A stretch of DNA of 64,000 nt from Ilyonectria destructans (lineage: Eukaryota > Ascomycota > Sordariomycetes > Hypocreales > Nectriaceae), in the NCBI GenBank assembly GCA_020740775.1, contig JAHEWK010000013.1, positions 806,001-870,000 of the forward strand, in the 5' to 3' direction. Both the position numbers and the translations under genes were made by a program. The notes below the pieces were generated by a model, which saw only the letters and a list, made by a program, of their open reading frames with translations, did no database searches and was not told the DNA's origin. Each line of letters begins with the position of its first letter. Position 1 is the first letter of the stretch. This document shows, piece by piece, positions 45,183-56,737 of the stretch.

Positions 45183-46403
45183 TTTCGTACGATTGAATTG
45201 TAAGTGTAAATGGAGTTCAAAAATGTTTATGAAGTCGGTTGTGTAGTTGATGAGAAGATTTCGGAATGACCTACCCTCTACTAGCAGGGAGCGAAGATTA
45301 AATAGGTTCAATCCTAGGATGAACTTTCATTATTAGCAACATAATTGAAGTCTTGAATTGTGAATGTCTCGGAGGTATTAGACTCCGATTGGCCACAACC
45401 TTTTATTGGGCCGGTGTGTGTGTTAATTACTTACTTATTCGCATACACTACGGAGTGTCCTAGCGATCCTTGGTCATGATCGTTGCCTTTCCTACGCCAT
45501 AGTACATTGGAACCTAAACTTGGTGTCATGCAATGAATCAAAGTGTCTCGGCGTCTTTTTCAGCCACCCGAAATAGCTAAGAAGTAGATGAGTTTACATA
45601 TTAATCGTCCATTTGCTTTTGCGGGTGACTCATTTGACCTCGTCAGATAGATTAAAGCTCTGCATTAAATAATACCCGTCATACAATTGACGCCATACCC
45701 TATACCGGGAAACAGTATTCGGGGTAATAGATGTGCTGCGCATCCGACATCAATCCACGTGGCTTCTTTCTCCTCAAGTCTCGCATCTGATTTCTTTAAT
45801 GAATTATCTATATTTCGTCAAATTTGTTGCAAGACGACAAAAGCTAATAGCATACACAGCTATCGCTGTTGGAGAGGTCTCCCACATCTGATTCCAGACC
45901 TATCTAATTCCTCCATCCTCTTCTGGTAGCAATAGTCTCGGCCATTTATTAGTGTACGTACCATGGTTGTCTTAAACCTTTCCCCCACATGATCTAATCG
46001 AGGACCGTGATTTTCAATATGGGAACCATGATGTCTCACAGCCACAATTGTAGCTCCGCAGATGAACTGCCACCACCCGAGATCGCGTCATTCTGAAATG
46101 GGCAAGTTCGGCCAATTTATCAGCCACATTCGACTAAGCAAATCGAGTTGAGCTTCCTGGTAAGGCACACGACAAAGTAAGTAATAGCCATTCACCAGGT
46201 ACATTTAGAACGCTGGGGCTAAGCTTCTAGTGAGAGAAACATTTAGGACTCAAAATTTCGACCAGTAGATAATTCTTTACTTTTTGCTGGAGAATTCTGT
46301 TACTTGTTAACCCTGTTCGCACATTTGGTCTATGTTTGCCGTGCCTTTCTTAGTATTTCGGCCCGTTCACCTCCCCACCCGGGCCGACCGACGCCTTCGT
46401 CAA

Positions 46404-46443
46404 TTTCCTTCTTTTTTCTTTCTTTTTTTGGGGGGAGGGTGGG
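46404..46443. repeat. Polypyrimidine tract joined to a G-run block
   Basis: About 26 pyrimidines in a row are followed by GGGGGGAGGGTGGG, which has three G-runs (four if the first is split) and could form a quadruplex or triplex structure. Confidence 0.4.
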
Positions 46444-47345
46444 CGTTTGCATAACTTGAGCACAATTACCGAGTCAGATGATGCTAGTTGTACCTATGCA
46501 GGTATCTTTTAATACAAGCCTGCGGCTCAAGAGCGTCTTGAAAATTACACTTTCATTGCTTGTGAGTCCAAAGTAGACCTTGACTTGTTGAGTTATATTA
46601 TTATGCTGCTGGAGAAGATTATTCTTAATCAGCGACCCAGACTCGATATTGTGCACGCCAAAATTATTACCGGCGGGATGACTACTGAGGATGGATCGGA
46701 TAATTGTTATTGTTTCAATAGCTAGTGCGTCTCCTATCCTAGCTGCGGCTGGGTGGTTTAGCCTCGGCGATCACTAAACTGTAGGCCAGGCACACTGCTA
46801 GATTTAAGTTTACAGAGTTCTGACTAGGGTAAGATGGCGAGGAGAAGCTTAATAAGCCGAGACACAACCACAATCACCCGAGAGTACTCCCGTGCCGTGT
46901 GAGATTCATGTCTTTGGTGGGAGGTTAAATTTACTTCTCGAGTCTGCTTTTTACTTGTGGCAATGACTTATGTTGCATCGAGACAACACCGTATAATCTC
47001 CGTGAATCTAGTCCCATTAGCGCGAATAATCCAACGAAAACTCGCTAGATAATTGGGCAACCAACAATATTCCCGAGGTGATCTGCTGTATTCTGGGCTT
47101 TCTCTGCCACGCTAATGCGACCGAACTGGCAGAGACTTTACAGTAGTGACTTTCCAAATGTTGATCGTTATCATTTCTTGCGCAAGCCTGACTTTGACCG
47201 CTGGTGATGATGGTTCATTTCACCGAGATGTCATCAAGACAGGGTCAAAATAGCGCTTAAGTGGTGTCAAGATGCTTATGCTTTTGAACGAGAATACTTG
47301 TCGGGCTATGGAAGAGTTAAATGTAAAGAAGAACGCAACGAAGGA

Positions 47346-47352
47346 TATAAAA
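47346..47352 (+). promoter_or_regulatory. TATA-like box
   Basis: TATAAAA, 87 bp upstream of the ATG at 47439. Confidence 0.45.
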
Positions 47353-47438
47353 CTCAGCATGGAACCATCCCAAGCAATCCCAATCCAAACCACTCTTACC
47401 AACGAAGCTCACCTACTCAAAGAATCACCTCAACCAAC

Positions 47439-48863
47439 ATGTTCTCCATATCGAGCATGGCATACATTCGTTTCATCTTTGCGCTCCTACTGGGAATTTC
47501 TGCGGTACAAGGAGTAAAAGCCGTCAAGTACTGCTTTTGCGAAGCCAGCCCGGATTTCTATTACCTAGGAATTGAGGAGCAGTGCAAGCAACTTGGGTGA
47601 GTAATTCAAACTAAAGCCATTACAGGAACATTCATACTAATAGCGAAAGTGGTGATTGGGGTCCTGTCAACTGTGATCTTGGCAGCTCCGATGTTTGCAA
47701 ATTCAGTGGAGACGGCACCGTAGACGAGGCCGCTACGAAGCCTCTGGATGAGTGGTGTAAGGAGCCCCCATTTAATTCATGGTATTGGAGAGTGCTGACA
47801 GAGTTAGGCCAAAGCAAAGAACGAACGGGAACTGATCTGAGCGGCAAGTTGGTGGAGGGCGGCAAGCTTGTCTGCACAGATACTAAGCCAGGTAACCGCT
47901 CTTTGATGCCAAAATTTGTGAACTTGACGCTGATAGAAGTTAGATTGGGTCGAGGATTCCTGCCCTGAATTAGGAGAGGAGGGATTGGAAGCAGACGAAG
48001 CAGTGCCACCTATGGATTTAGGGGATTCAACCGAGACTGGAGATGATTCAACCGAAACTGGAGATGATTCTGCCGATGCTGCGGATGAGGAACAAACCCC
48101 GCAGCGTCTCACCCGGCGCGCCGCCAGTGGTGCTTCCGACTTCCTACTTTATTCTCCCAACCCCGAGAATGAGAATTTGGTCAAGACGTTCAAAAAAGTC
48201 GAAACCAAGAAATATCCCGACGGTAGCCGAGAGAACTTCTACCAAATTACCGAACTTCGGCTCACCGGGTATGAATGGAAGCTGGTCAGATCTTACGACA
48301 ACAAGGAGGGGGCGGTCAATTATACCGAGGCCGTTGAGCTGACCTATGGGTATGAAACAACGTCCGGCTTCGACGTCAAGGCGGAACTTAAAGTCAACTT
48401 CGGATATTCTGGGTTCGGTGCCACATTTGGGTTGGACGCCAGCTTGTCCAGCTCATACTTCTCTAACAAGAAGGAACAAGGGACCTCCAAGCGAACGGAC
48501 TCATTCTTCGTTCCGATGGGGACTGCCTTTTACCTCTATCAAAAGGTCTATAAATGGGAGTCCACGGTCTCGTTCCGACTCATTTCCACCGGTCAGCCAT
48601 TCGAAAGAAATGGCAAAGACGTACGAGGCTCCTGGACCGTTTCGACCGAGATTGATGAACCTCTTATGTCAACATTGGAGTTTGAGGTGCTTGCGAACGA
48701 AAAGGTTGTCAAGCGTGAAGAGCTCTCTGGATCGGGGACTTTCAAGGTTGCCGATAAGTTCAGTCTTAAGAAGCCTCTGTATTCTTTGGGCAAGTCGTTG
48801 AGCCAAGACGACTGGTCTGACTTTGTCAGAGACAATGTCAACGCGCTGGGTTTCAAGCTCTAA
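47439..48863 (+). CDS. Secreted two-part protein: Cys-rich pro-region plus aerolysin-like beta domain (candidate pore former)
   Basis: Exons 47439-47596, 47644-47891 and 47944-48863 give 441 residues in one closed frame. Residues 1-28 are a signal peptide. Residues 30-145 contain all eight cysteines after it (32, 34, 49, 63, 71, 91, 130, 142). Residues 146-186 are very acidic with a repeated DSTETGD unit. RLTRR at 190-194 is a dibasic, Kex2-type processing site. The remaining 247 residues have no cysteine, are beta-strand-rich, and include an alternating Gly/Ser/Thr-rich amphipathic stretch ending in FFVPMGTAFYLYQKVYKW, reminiscent of the insertion-hairpin and stem pattern of aerolysin/ETX-MTX2-type pore formers. 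A pro-form activated by secretory proteolysis is suggested. The resemblance is judged by eye, so the activity is unproven. Confidence 0.7.
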
Positions 48864-50667
48864 GTCGTCCGGACAGCAGCAACGTGTATCCAGATTCCAA
48901 ATTCCATACGGAATACCACATGGGTGGGTCGGCTGAGGAGGTGATGCTGCTTAGTTGAGCTTGATAAATTCGGAGGACGGAGGCTCAGGGAGGTTTCATC
49001 CGGCTAGGTGGAGCAAAGGACGACTCGACCTTGGCTTGACCTACACGGTTCCTCCCTATTCTTTTGTGAAGTAATTAATTCTGGGTAAATAGTGTACAGT
49101 AAATGGACGAATATATTTGGAATATAGTGGAGAAAGTTATTGAATTTATTAAGTGCTCCTTCAAGCGATCGGGACTTGATCATTCACCTTTTAAGTTTCA
49201 TTTAAAAGAGAGTCTGAGTAAATCTATGCTTAATTTTAGATTACGCTAGTCTCTAAATGGAGTCAAACCGCTGATCCCATCCACTAACAAAAAGCCGGGA
49301 CAGTACATTCTGAAGATTCGCTGCATTGCGGCCGGCGACGCGGCCAACCTTCTTGACGCGACAGCGTACCTAATTTACGAAAGCTTACAGCATTACAAAA
49401 ATCAACAATTGTTGAGTACATGCTCGACCCAGATTCGTGATCATTTCCTCCCCGGCTTTGCGACGTGGAAGATGTGGCCAATCGACTGCTCGCCGACCGT
49501 GACGCATCTTCAGTTGGCAAGCGCTGGGCCTCAAAGAAACCCATTTCTGCTCCAGTTGGGGGGACGAACGTGTTAGACTAGACGAGTGCATTATGTTGAT
49601 GTTATGGTAACCAGTCAGTGAGAATAGCGCCATGTTACGGACTGCAAAGTTAGTCAAAGAGCCACGTAGCTAACATCGAACAATCCAGAAAATACCACAG
49701 CCTGTTGCTTCGCTAGGGTCATCGCTAAGACACAGAGAGAATCAACATTGTCCCCCAGTAAGTGGTGAGTTGTCTTACCCCGCCGTATGAACAGCTGGGA
49801 TGTCAACACTTCTCGCATTCCTATACGGGGTAAAGGGGGAGGTTATCGGGAGGAATTGAGGAGAGAGCCGGATAGGATGAAGCAAGAGCCCGAGCGTCTC
49901 AGACAGGAAAAAGGAACCCGAAGAAGATGAAAGTGGAAAGACATGGTGGGCAGCGTTTAACGTCAGTATTGACGCAATTAATATCTGCCAGCAGATATCA
50001 ATATGCCAGCTGTTATTAATAGCGCCAATCTCGTTGCCGGCGCAAAGAGCGCGAGTGGGGAAAATGTCAGGACCAGGCCTGCGGTTGCGGCCGACAAAGA
50101 AGCCGCAATCTCAGTTGTTGCATGAAATCGGAAAGCCGACGAGGCGAATGCCGGACATTTGCTGCGGGGAATCGGAAGCCGCCACTGATCCTTCCAGCCG
50201 ATGTCTTGCATGCCGGCCTGGCAATGTGCTTTTTGTCGCTCTTCGTTGGCTGTGGGAGCATCTTGACACGCGAGCTGACGCGGGTTATATGGATCTGCCG
50301 GGATGTCCTCTTCGGATGCTGTGACCCGCTGTGCTTTTGACTGCGGGGCGTGATTTGCCAACACACCAAATGTGGAGGTTGGCTGGTGTGGGTGCTGCTG
50401 TCTTTTCGTTTGTTCCAGGGATCAGGGAGTGACGTTGATCGCGTTGTTCAAGCCATCTGCGACGTTTCGGAGGATGTCGGCCTTCACCTTCAGCTCAGAG
50501 GGACGCAATATGCGAGTAAGGCTTTGACGGCGACCTATATAAGACGTTCACTACAACCCTTAAAGTCCATGAAACTCATCACTACAATCTCATCCATTCT
50601 CAGCACTCAACAATCAACACACTCAACAACCACTCTTAACCTCTTCCACCAACAACCAACCTTCAAC
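48864..50667. other. Intergenic region, 1.8 kb
   Basis: The first 200 bp resemble a segment at 31500-31625. Around 49290-49560 an open frame reads protein-like for a short time without a start and was not accepted. A TATA box (50536-50542) and a C/A-rich leader with CAACA repeats precede the next gene. Confidence 0.4.
50536..50542 (+). promoter_or_regulatory. TATA box of the small conserved protein gene
   Basis: TATATAA, 132 bp before the ATG, followed by a C/A-rich leader; such leaders are common in strongly expressed fungal genes. Confidence 0.5.
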
Positions 50668-51073
50668 ATGTCTGCTCCCAGCGCGTAAGTCGGCCCCTGT
50701 CACTGCTATTCGCGTCTAAAACTCCAATTGTTACGACTTGAGATTGCATAAATCATTCGCCTGACCAATTTAACACTTCGCAGCCTTGCCAACACCTCCT
50801 ACGACTCCGACGAGGGTCGCAACCAGCGACAGTTCGTTGTCCCTCTGCCCACTGCCACCGGTCTCAACCGCCCTGCTGGTAAGTCATTCGGCAACGATTC
50901 CATCATCTCAAGCAACCTCTCACAACTTTCCAGGCCAGCTCCTTCGCGGTGCCACCGACGACGAGGGCAAGCAGAAGTCCGCCGCCCTCCTTGTCGGCAT
51001 CAAGCTGGACCTCGAGGCTGAGGTCCACCTGACTGCCCGCGTCAAGGGTGACATCTGTGTCGGTCTCTACTAG
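50668..51073 (+). CDS. Conserved small fungal protein, 83 residues
   Basis: Exons 50668-50684 (17 nt), 50784-50878 and 50934-51073, borders GTAAGT/CGCAG and GTAAGT/TCCAG, give an 83-residue soluble protein. The middle is hydrophilic (SYDSDEGRNQRQF). The C-terminal third (KSAALLVGIKLDLEAEVHLTARVKGDI) alternates hydrophobic and charged residues like a beta-strand pair and ends in CVGLY. Short proteins with this IKLDLEAEVHLTARVKGD core recur in filamentous ascomycetes, to my knowledge without an assigned function. No signal peptide or membrane segment. The codons are C-ending and biased, which with the TATA box suggests high expression. Confidence 0.85.
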
Positions 51074-51647
51074 ACTGCCTAGTCAGTGAAAAGCATGATC
51101 GGATCCTAAAATCGAAATGGGAAATTGATGGTCGCCTTGTTGATGCCTATGGCTCAATAAGGACAGCATCTGGAATGATGGATGGGGTCTTTGGAGGATG
51201 GATATTGGAACTGGGTACTTTGTTGGGATTTTCTTTGCTGATAGGTCTATAAAATCCGAAATCAGGCATGAAGCATGAAGCTACTTTCCAGTTCCACCAT
51301 TGCGCAACGATTATTGTGACCGAGTAGTTGGCGTAGATCGACTCCTAGGATATAGACGAGCATTTTGACAGCTGCACTCGCAATTTGCTAGACTGCAACG
51401 CCTCCCATCATATCTCGTTCTCGGACCACAGCATGATTGCAATTTATTAGGACACTTGCATCAGTTTTGACAAAACATTCGCCCGTCTAGGCCTCCATTT
51501 CTTCTTAAAAGATTCTTTCCCAGCCCGGAGTCGCCCAAACTGCGACTTCTTAACTGTACTTTCCAAGGCCTACGTTACAGTGTAAAATCCACTCCGTAGA
51601 AAGAGTGGGATTATTTCTTAGTCGTTATCTATTAGTATTGCCCTCTA
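51074..51647. other. Intergenic region, 574 bp
   Basis: 3' flank of the small gene and of the convergent sulfatase pseudogene. No feature recognised. Confidence 0.5.
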
Positions 51648-53081
51648 TCAGAATGAGGTCAAAGAATGGGAGGTGTCTCCTGTGTAGTCTCCATCTATAC
51701 TGCGGCTCCTCGGACTGCCCCATATCAACCTCACACTCGGAGCAGCATCCATTCGTGGTTTGTCTACTTCAAAGTCAAACCGATCCGGAATGCACAAACC
51801 TTCACGGGCATAGTTTGTTGACATATACCTCACTAGCGGTGCGCCATCCCTCCACAGCCACAGGTCGCTAGTTTCCAACTGCCATTCCTCTAGGGCATTC
51901 CGCATCAATTTGATGCTTTCCCCGTACTCCAGATTGTCAGCTAAGTTTCTCACTTCCACTGGGTCTTGCTCAAGATCACAAAGCTCCTCCGGCGGACGGC
52001 AGATGTAGTCTTTAAGTCTTCGCGGACTGATCATCGACTGCGAGCTATCCTTCCCTCCAGAGTTACGAATGCCTTCCCATGAGAGGGACGCATATAGGTC
52101 CATGGCAACGGGAAAGTCCAATTTCCAGCATATATTTCGATGTTACTTGTAACGGGAATCGCTCATGTATCGAGTTGGCCTGTAGTTTGTAATTTCGTGA
52201 AAAGTATGGGACCGAAACACGCAGTCCCACGAGGGTTGCAACTCCTTGCAATGAGCGATTGGGAGCATCGATCGTCCTAGTGCCCGCATCAGGAAGGGCA
52301 ATTGTACTCCAGCCTCAAATAGTGTCGTCTTTGAGTTTATAAATGGCGGTCCATTATCGCTCAAGAACAGTACAAGTGTAGTGTCTGCCGCTCCCGTTCG
52401 TTCCAGAGCATCGAGGATGCGACCGACTCCTTGATCCATCCGGTGAATCGCCTTGTAGTACTCTGCCATATCTTGCCGAACCTCAGGGATATCGCTTAGA
52501 AATATAGGAATTTCGACGTCTTTGGGCGAAACATCAATATCTGACAGCCTGGGATCATGGTTGCCGTCGACATTGCCAAATCCTCCTCGGGTCTGTATTT
52601 GTCGATGCGGGTCAACAAATCCCACCGTGAGGAAAAACGGCTTTTGCTCCAGACTTGAACTTTTAAAAAATTCCTCCGCCTAGTCGGCAATCATGGCAAC
52701 ATTTCTCGACTCGCTTTCCTGTTGCACTTGTCATGGATACCGGCTCGGTGGACTGACGTGGACTTTGCCGAGATTCCCAGTTTTGTAGCCGATTTTGTTG
52801 AACAGAAAAGGTGCAGATTCGACATTCTCAAAAGTCTGAAACCTATTCTTGCCGTGACTCAATCCATAGCTGCCGGTTTCGTGCGTGTGCAGGCCAGTAT
52901 ATATGACTATCCAACTACCACTACAAGATGCCGTCCTCGCAAAAGCCATGCCGAAGCGAGTCCCTGAGACTGCGAGGCGATCCAGATTTGGGGTCTCAAT
53001 GGTTTTGCATCCATAACAGCCGATTTGCTCTCAGCCAACATCATCCGCTATCAGCAGAAGTATATTCTTGGGAGCTGCCAT
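51648..53081 (-). pseudogene. Sulfatase pseudogene with four in-frame stops
   Basis: One uninterrupted reading frame of 478 codons, from ATG at 53081 to TGA at 51648, encodes a sulfatase-family protein (arylsulfatase/sulfamidase group): NILLLIADDVG, then QIGCYG, TPNLDRLAVSGTRF, TGLHTHETGSYGL, GKVHVSPPSRYP, FLTVGFVDPHR, LVLFLSDNG, SHTFHEITNY and ELCDLEQDPVEVRNLAD. It is broken by stops at 53031-53033, 52731-52733, 52680-52682 and 52143-52145. The formylglycine motif C-x-P-x-R reads CSGSW, so the catalytic Arg is also lost (CGG to TGG fits one transition). No frameshift is needed. The segment between FEAGVQLPF and SHTFHE looks shorter than usual, so an internal deletion is possible. Non-functional copy. 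Confidence 0.85.
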
Positions 53082-53236
53082 GGTCCCGATCGTCGAGGAA
53101 CCAATTGAGAATCTCAGGCAGGTGAATTTGGATGATTTCAAGTGGCAATTTGATTGAATGATTGAAACCCAATAGAGTATTAACTGGGACAACAAGTATC
53201 GTGCAATGTTGAGTGAGATCTGTCATAGTATAGTTT

Positions 53237-53420
53237 TGATGATGCTCCGAGTGCAGCTCCGAGCGCAACCGCCGATCGCTACTCCGACTGCCACCTCCGA
53301 CAGCTTCTCCAAGTGCCACTACCTGGATCGTTGCTCCGAGTGACATTTTCTCCAGTAACATAACAAGAGTTGTAGTGGGAAATCTCATAGCGTCGTTTAG
53401 CGCTGCTCCGAGCATCTCTC
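53237..53420. repeat. Degenerate TCCGAGTG-type repeat series
   Basis: At least seven variants of (G/A)CTCCGA(G/C)(T/C)GC spaced 10-30 bp apart (for example near 53243, 53255, 53281, 53292, 53335, 53404). On the minus strand it would encode Leu-Gly-Ala-type units in an open frame of 138 codons, which is not otherwise protein-like. Confidence 0.45.
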
Positions 53421-53458
53421 TAAGCTGGGGTTGTGCGGAGAATGATCTCTCCCTCACT

Positions 53459-53615
53459 TCACCGCGTATCGACCCTCACACTGGGTTCCCTTTAATAATT
53501 CTGGTGGAGCCATGATTCCCCGTTCTTCAACCACATCTTTTAAAATATTGACAGAATCTCTAGAGGTTCATTGTTTGATACCTGTTTCAACAAGTCACCG
53601 CGTATCGGCCATCAC
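53459..53615. repeat. 21-bp direct repeat, two copies
   Basis: TCACCGCGTATCGACCCTCAC at 53459 and the same with two changes at 53595, 136 bp apart in the same orientation. Confidence 0.6.
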
Positions 53616-53851
53616 CATTTAATCACCGAGAGTATGAGGGGCGCGTAACCAGCAAAAGAATATCACCGGTTGCCAATCCTATCATGACGAAATAAAGGTA
53701 TATTTCTTGACGTGAGAGGACCGGGGTTTGTCTAGAAGGAGATCTTGCGAATTCAGTTCATTCATTGTGTTGACCTTTACTTAACCAACCAAACTCGGTC
53801 CCCATAGATCACTAGCATTCGCTTGATACAAATAAACCCTCAACTGGATAC

Positions 53852-55479
53852 TCAGCCGGCTTTGGTGGCCGTCATGCTGACTTCAGTATGCTCGCCTTGC
53901 TGCTCCACCTTTTCTTCATCCACAGTGCCGCCCTCAGTGCCAATATCGGCGACGGTGAAAGCATCAGCCACATCGCGGTACCTCGGGACGAAGTTGACAG
54001 ATAGGGCATAAGTCGTGGCCAAAACAAAGAACGTCATTGGGATGACCATGGCAATACCCATACCATGGAGATCGCCAACCGCACCAGTCAGGGGGGGAAC
54101 TGCAGCGCCGCCCGCCACACCTGCGAATGAATTAGATCAGGTAAATGGGTACTGACCCCGTAGGCCGGGAGCTTCGTATGACTAACCAGCTATAATCCAT
54201 CCACTGCCACGCTTGCTATGGCGGCCGAGGCCTCGCATGCCAAGCGCGACTATAGTAGGGAAGCAGATAGACTCGAAGAAGAGGACGATGAACAGCATCG
54301 CCATGCCAGTGTTCCCTGTATGCTTGATTGCTGGGGCAATGAAGACGATGCAGAAAGTCAAGAAGGCCAGGAAAACTAATCGTGGCTTTACAAAGCGCAT
54401 CAAAGCCACCCCAATAAAACGGCCGATGGCAAATGCACCTTGAGCTCCTGCAAAAAACTGCGCTCCGAGGGCGTCGTCGGTGTTGGGGCGCGTTTCAACG
54501 ACATAATTGATAAACATACTGATTTCAAGTTAGCAAGCCGTGTTCATCATCCGCGCCAAGGAAAGGTGTACCTAGCGACGGCAACCTGGGCACCTGCGTA
54601 GCAGAACTGGGCAAATGCAGCATGGAAGAGAGGGTATTGTTTAATAAAAGGCTTGGCGACATATTCAGCCTGAACTTCACCAGCTTGGAATTCCATATCC
54701 GCATCCGTGATTTCCGGGATATTAGCGAGCCAGAAAACAACAGCGAGAAGCCACACGAAAATGGTAATCGACAGGTAGACCCATTGAACATTTCCAAGAG
54801 CATCGTCGTCTTTAAACTTGAAAAAGACATATGAGCCCATCAAAGGAGCCACCACGGTGCCAACGCCGTTGAAGGCCTGGGAAAGGTTGATGCGGATTTC
54901 CGAATACTTGGGAGGACCGCAGACGGTGATGTATGGATTAGCAGCCGTTTCCAAGGAACCGAGACCATTTCCGATGATGAAAATGGCTGCGCAAAATCCG
55001 CCAAATGACTCTGCCTTGATGCATGGGATTGCGATGATAGAGCCAAGACCATAGAGAAAGAGGCCCCAGACAAATGTTGCCTTGTATCCCCAGTGGCGGA
55101 GGATCCAGGCTGCATGGCCAAGAGACGCGAGAGGATAGGCACTGTGAGGCATCGGGTTAGTGAGAATCCTTCTACGAACTAGCAATGGCAGAATCACCCA
55201 AAGTAAGCAGCCTGAAGCCCGGCAGACCTAGCTCTTGTGATGTTCAGGACGTTTTGGAAATGCTTGTTCAGAGTATCCAGCAGGCCTGCGATCAATTAAC
55301 TTCAAGCGGGTCGATGTTTTGACAGCTTCCTTACCGTAAGAGAAGCCCCAAAGAAAGAAGAGGGTGGTGACGAGAACAATGGGAAACAGAGATTGTCTCA
55401 ACGTCAGCTCTGCTGCGCTTGTCCTTACATCATTTCTCGCCCGGAGAGACTTGCCCCGGAGGAAATCTTTGAAGCCCAT
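53852..55479 (-). CDS. FGHS-family MFS permease (L-fucose permease-like)
   Basis: Exons (minus): 55479-55335, 55285-55198, 55141-54572, 54518-54187, 54120-53852; 467 residues, every phase consistent. It matches the fucose-galactose-glucose:H+ symporter (FucP) group of the MFS: FFLWGFSYGLLDTLNKHFQ across the first splice, ARSAGLQAAYFGAYPLASL, GSLETAANPYITV, RINLSQAFNGVGTVVAP, VASMFINYVVE across splice 3/4, QFFAGAQGAFAIGRF, and SICFPTIVALGMRGLGRHSKRGS. About 12 membrane segments; the C-terminal tail is acidic and cytoplasmic. It probably imports a hexose or 6-deoxyhexose. It is the first gene of a putative sugar-acid cluster and is transcribed in the same direction as the dehydratase next to it. 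Confidence 0.92.
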
Positions 55480-56737
55480 CGTCGCGTATGAATCGAGTGA
55501 CCAGCTTGCAAAAATAAAAGAAGTCAGCTAAACAAGAATACTTGATCTTGTCCGGCGAGTGTGTAGAGTAGAGTGGTAAAGAGTAACGAGCAGAATGGAG
55601 GGGTTGATATCTTATAAGCTGATAAACCTGACGAGACCCGGAGGGGGGCGTGACCTCACAGCCTCAGCTTTCAAACCACACTAACCCCAGCATGTTTGTC
55701 TAGAACGCCAATCCCCAGATCTCCGCATTTCGTGTGAACCCCAGATGGGGGCAAGGTTGGGGGTGGGGAAGTTAACCACAACGATGCAGGCAAACCTGGG
55801 GAAAGCGTGAAAGCTGGCCGACTAAATGAACCGACGGATAATTAATGACTTTTACTGGTTGGAAAATAAATACCCTATTGGCTGGACAGATAAGAGCGAC
55901 AGGTGAATTGTGAATACGAGCTTCGGACATTAAGTTAGCACTATACCGTAAAAACTCGGTTGACTCGTACCGCCAATGTACGTAGGGCCGCACTTCGCTG
56001 ACAATCTGCGCAATCCGTGGGATATTTCAGCTCTCCACTGTAGCTTAAGTTTATTTTCTAACTGCCTTTGCCCCATGTCCGTTCTTGCGCCTTCTCTTCT
56101 TTGTGACAAAATAGTGACCCTTTGATCCAGTTTCATTCATTAATCTTCTCGCTCACGATAGGTTGGCCTGATGGGCCTAAATACTGATGGTCAAAATAAT
56201 GTCATCAGCATAGTAGTGACTCTGAATCCCTTCGATCAATAAAGTCATATGGGTCTGCCCATATTATCATCGATCAGACCGCGGGAAGTGAAAAATGGGC
56301 CCAGGGTTATGGAACTCCATATGCCAGCTAACTGAGCATGCCGTAGTGCTCAACCAGCCAAAGTGAAAGGAGCTTGATCTGAATAAATGTGAGGCTATTT
56401 GACAAGGACCAAGACTGGCCAGTTTTGAAGAGCAAAGTACTGTGGAGCAGGTTAAGTCTTGGTACTTGCTAGGCCCTGCCAGGTGGCCCGTTTTGATTCA
56501 AACAACGCTCTCCTAGGTACGAGTAGATCTAGGCTTTAGCACTCTGGAAGTCACCTGAGCGCCCATAAGAACTGCAATTTCACGACACGGCGAACGACAT
56601 CGTAAGCTACCTCACAAGGAATACAATTCCGCGGCAGATATGACGGCTTTGAAAGACTGGTAAATGAAGGTGAAGCGACGTATCTAGTGAAGCCGATTCT
56701 ATTATGAGCGGAATTGGCCCATCATAAACTGGATAGC
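55480..56737. other. Intergenic region, 1.3 kb
   Basis: Upstream region of the permease (minus) and 3' flank of the dehydratase. GTGGGG at 55763-55768 matches a CreA-type site (SYGGRG). No exon recognised. Confidence 0.45.

Larger units (their letters stand above)
45183..47438. other. AT-rich intergenic region between two divergent secreted-protein genes, 2.3 kb
   Basis: Upstream DNA of the cysteine-rich peptide (minus; TATTTAAT on the minus strand at 45304-45297) and of the two-part secreted protein (plus; TATAAAA at 47346-47352). A pyrimidine run at 46404-46429 abuts a G-rich block (46430-46443). No exon was recognised. Confidence 0.45.
53082..53851. other. Repeat-rich intergenic region, 770 bp
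   Basis: It contains a degenerate series of GCTCCGAGTG-like units (53237-53420) and two copies of a 21-bp element TCACCGCGTATCG(A/G)CC(C/A)TCAC (53459-53479 and 53595-53615). No gene accepted. Confidence 0.5.

Noticed and set aside
46404..46443. Possible transposon end or poly(A)-type tract
   Set aside because: No target-site duplication or inverted repeat was found around the pyrimidine/G tract; kept only as a simple repeat.
49285..49575. Stretch reading like a lectin fragment (GQYILKIRCIAAGDAANLLD)
   Set aside because: Resemblance to beta-trefoil or polysaccharide-monooxygenase ends is too short, and the rest of the frame does not continue it.
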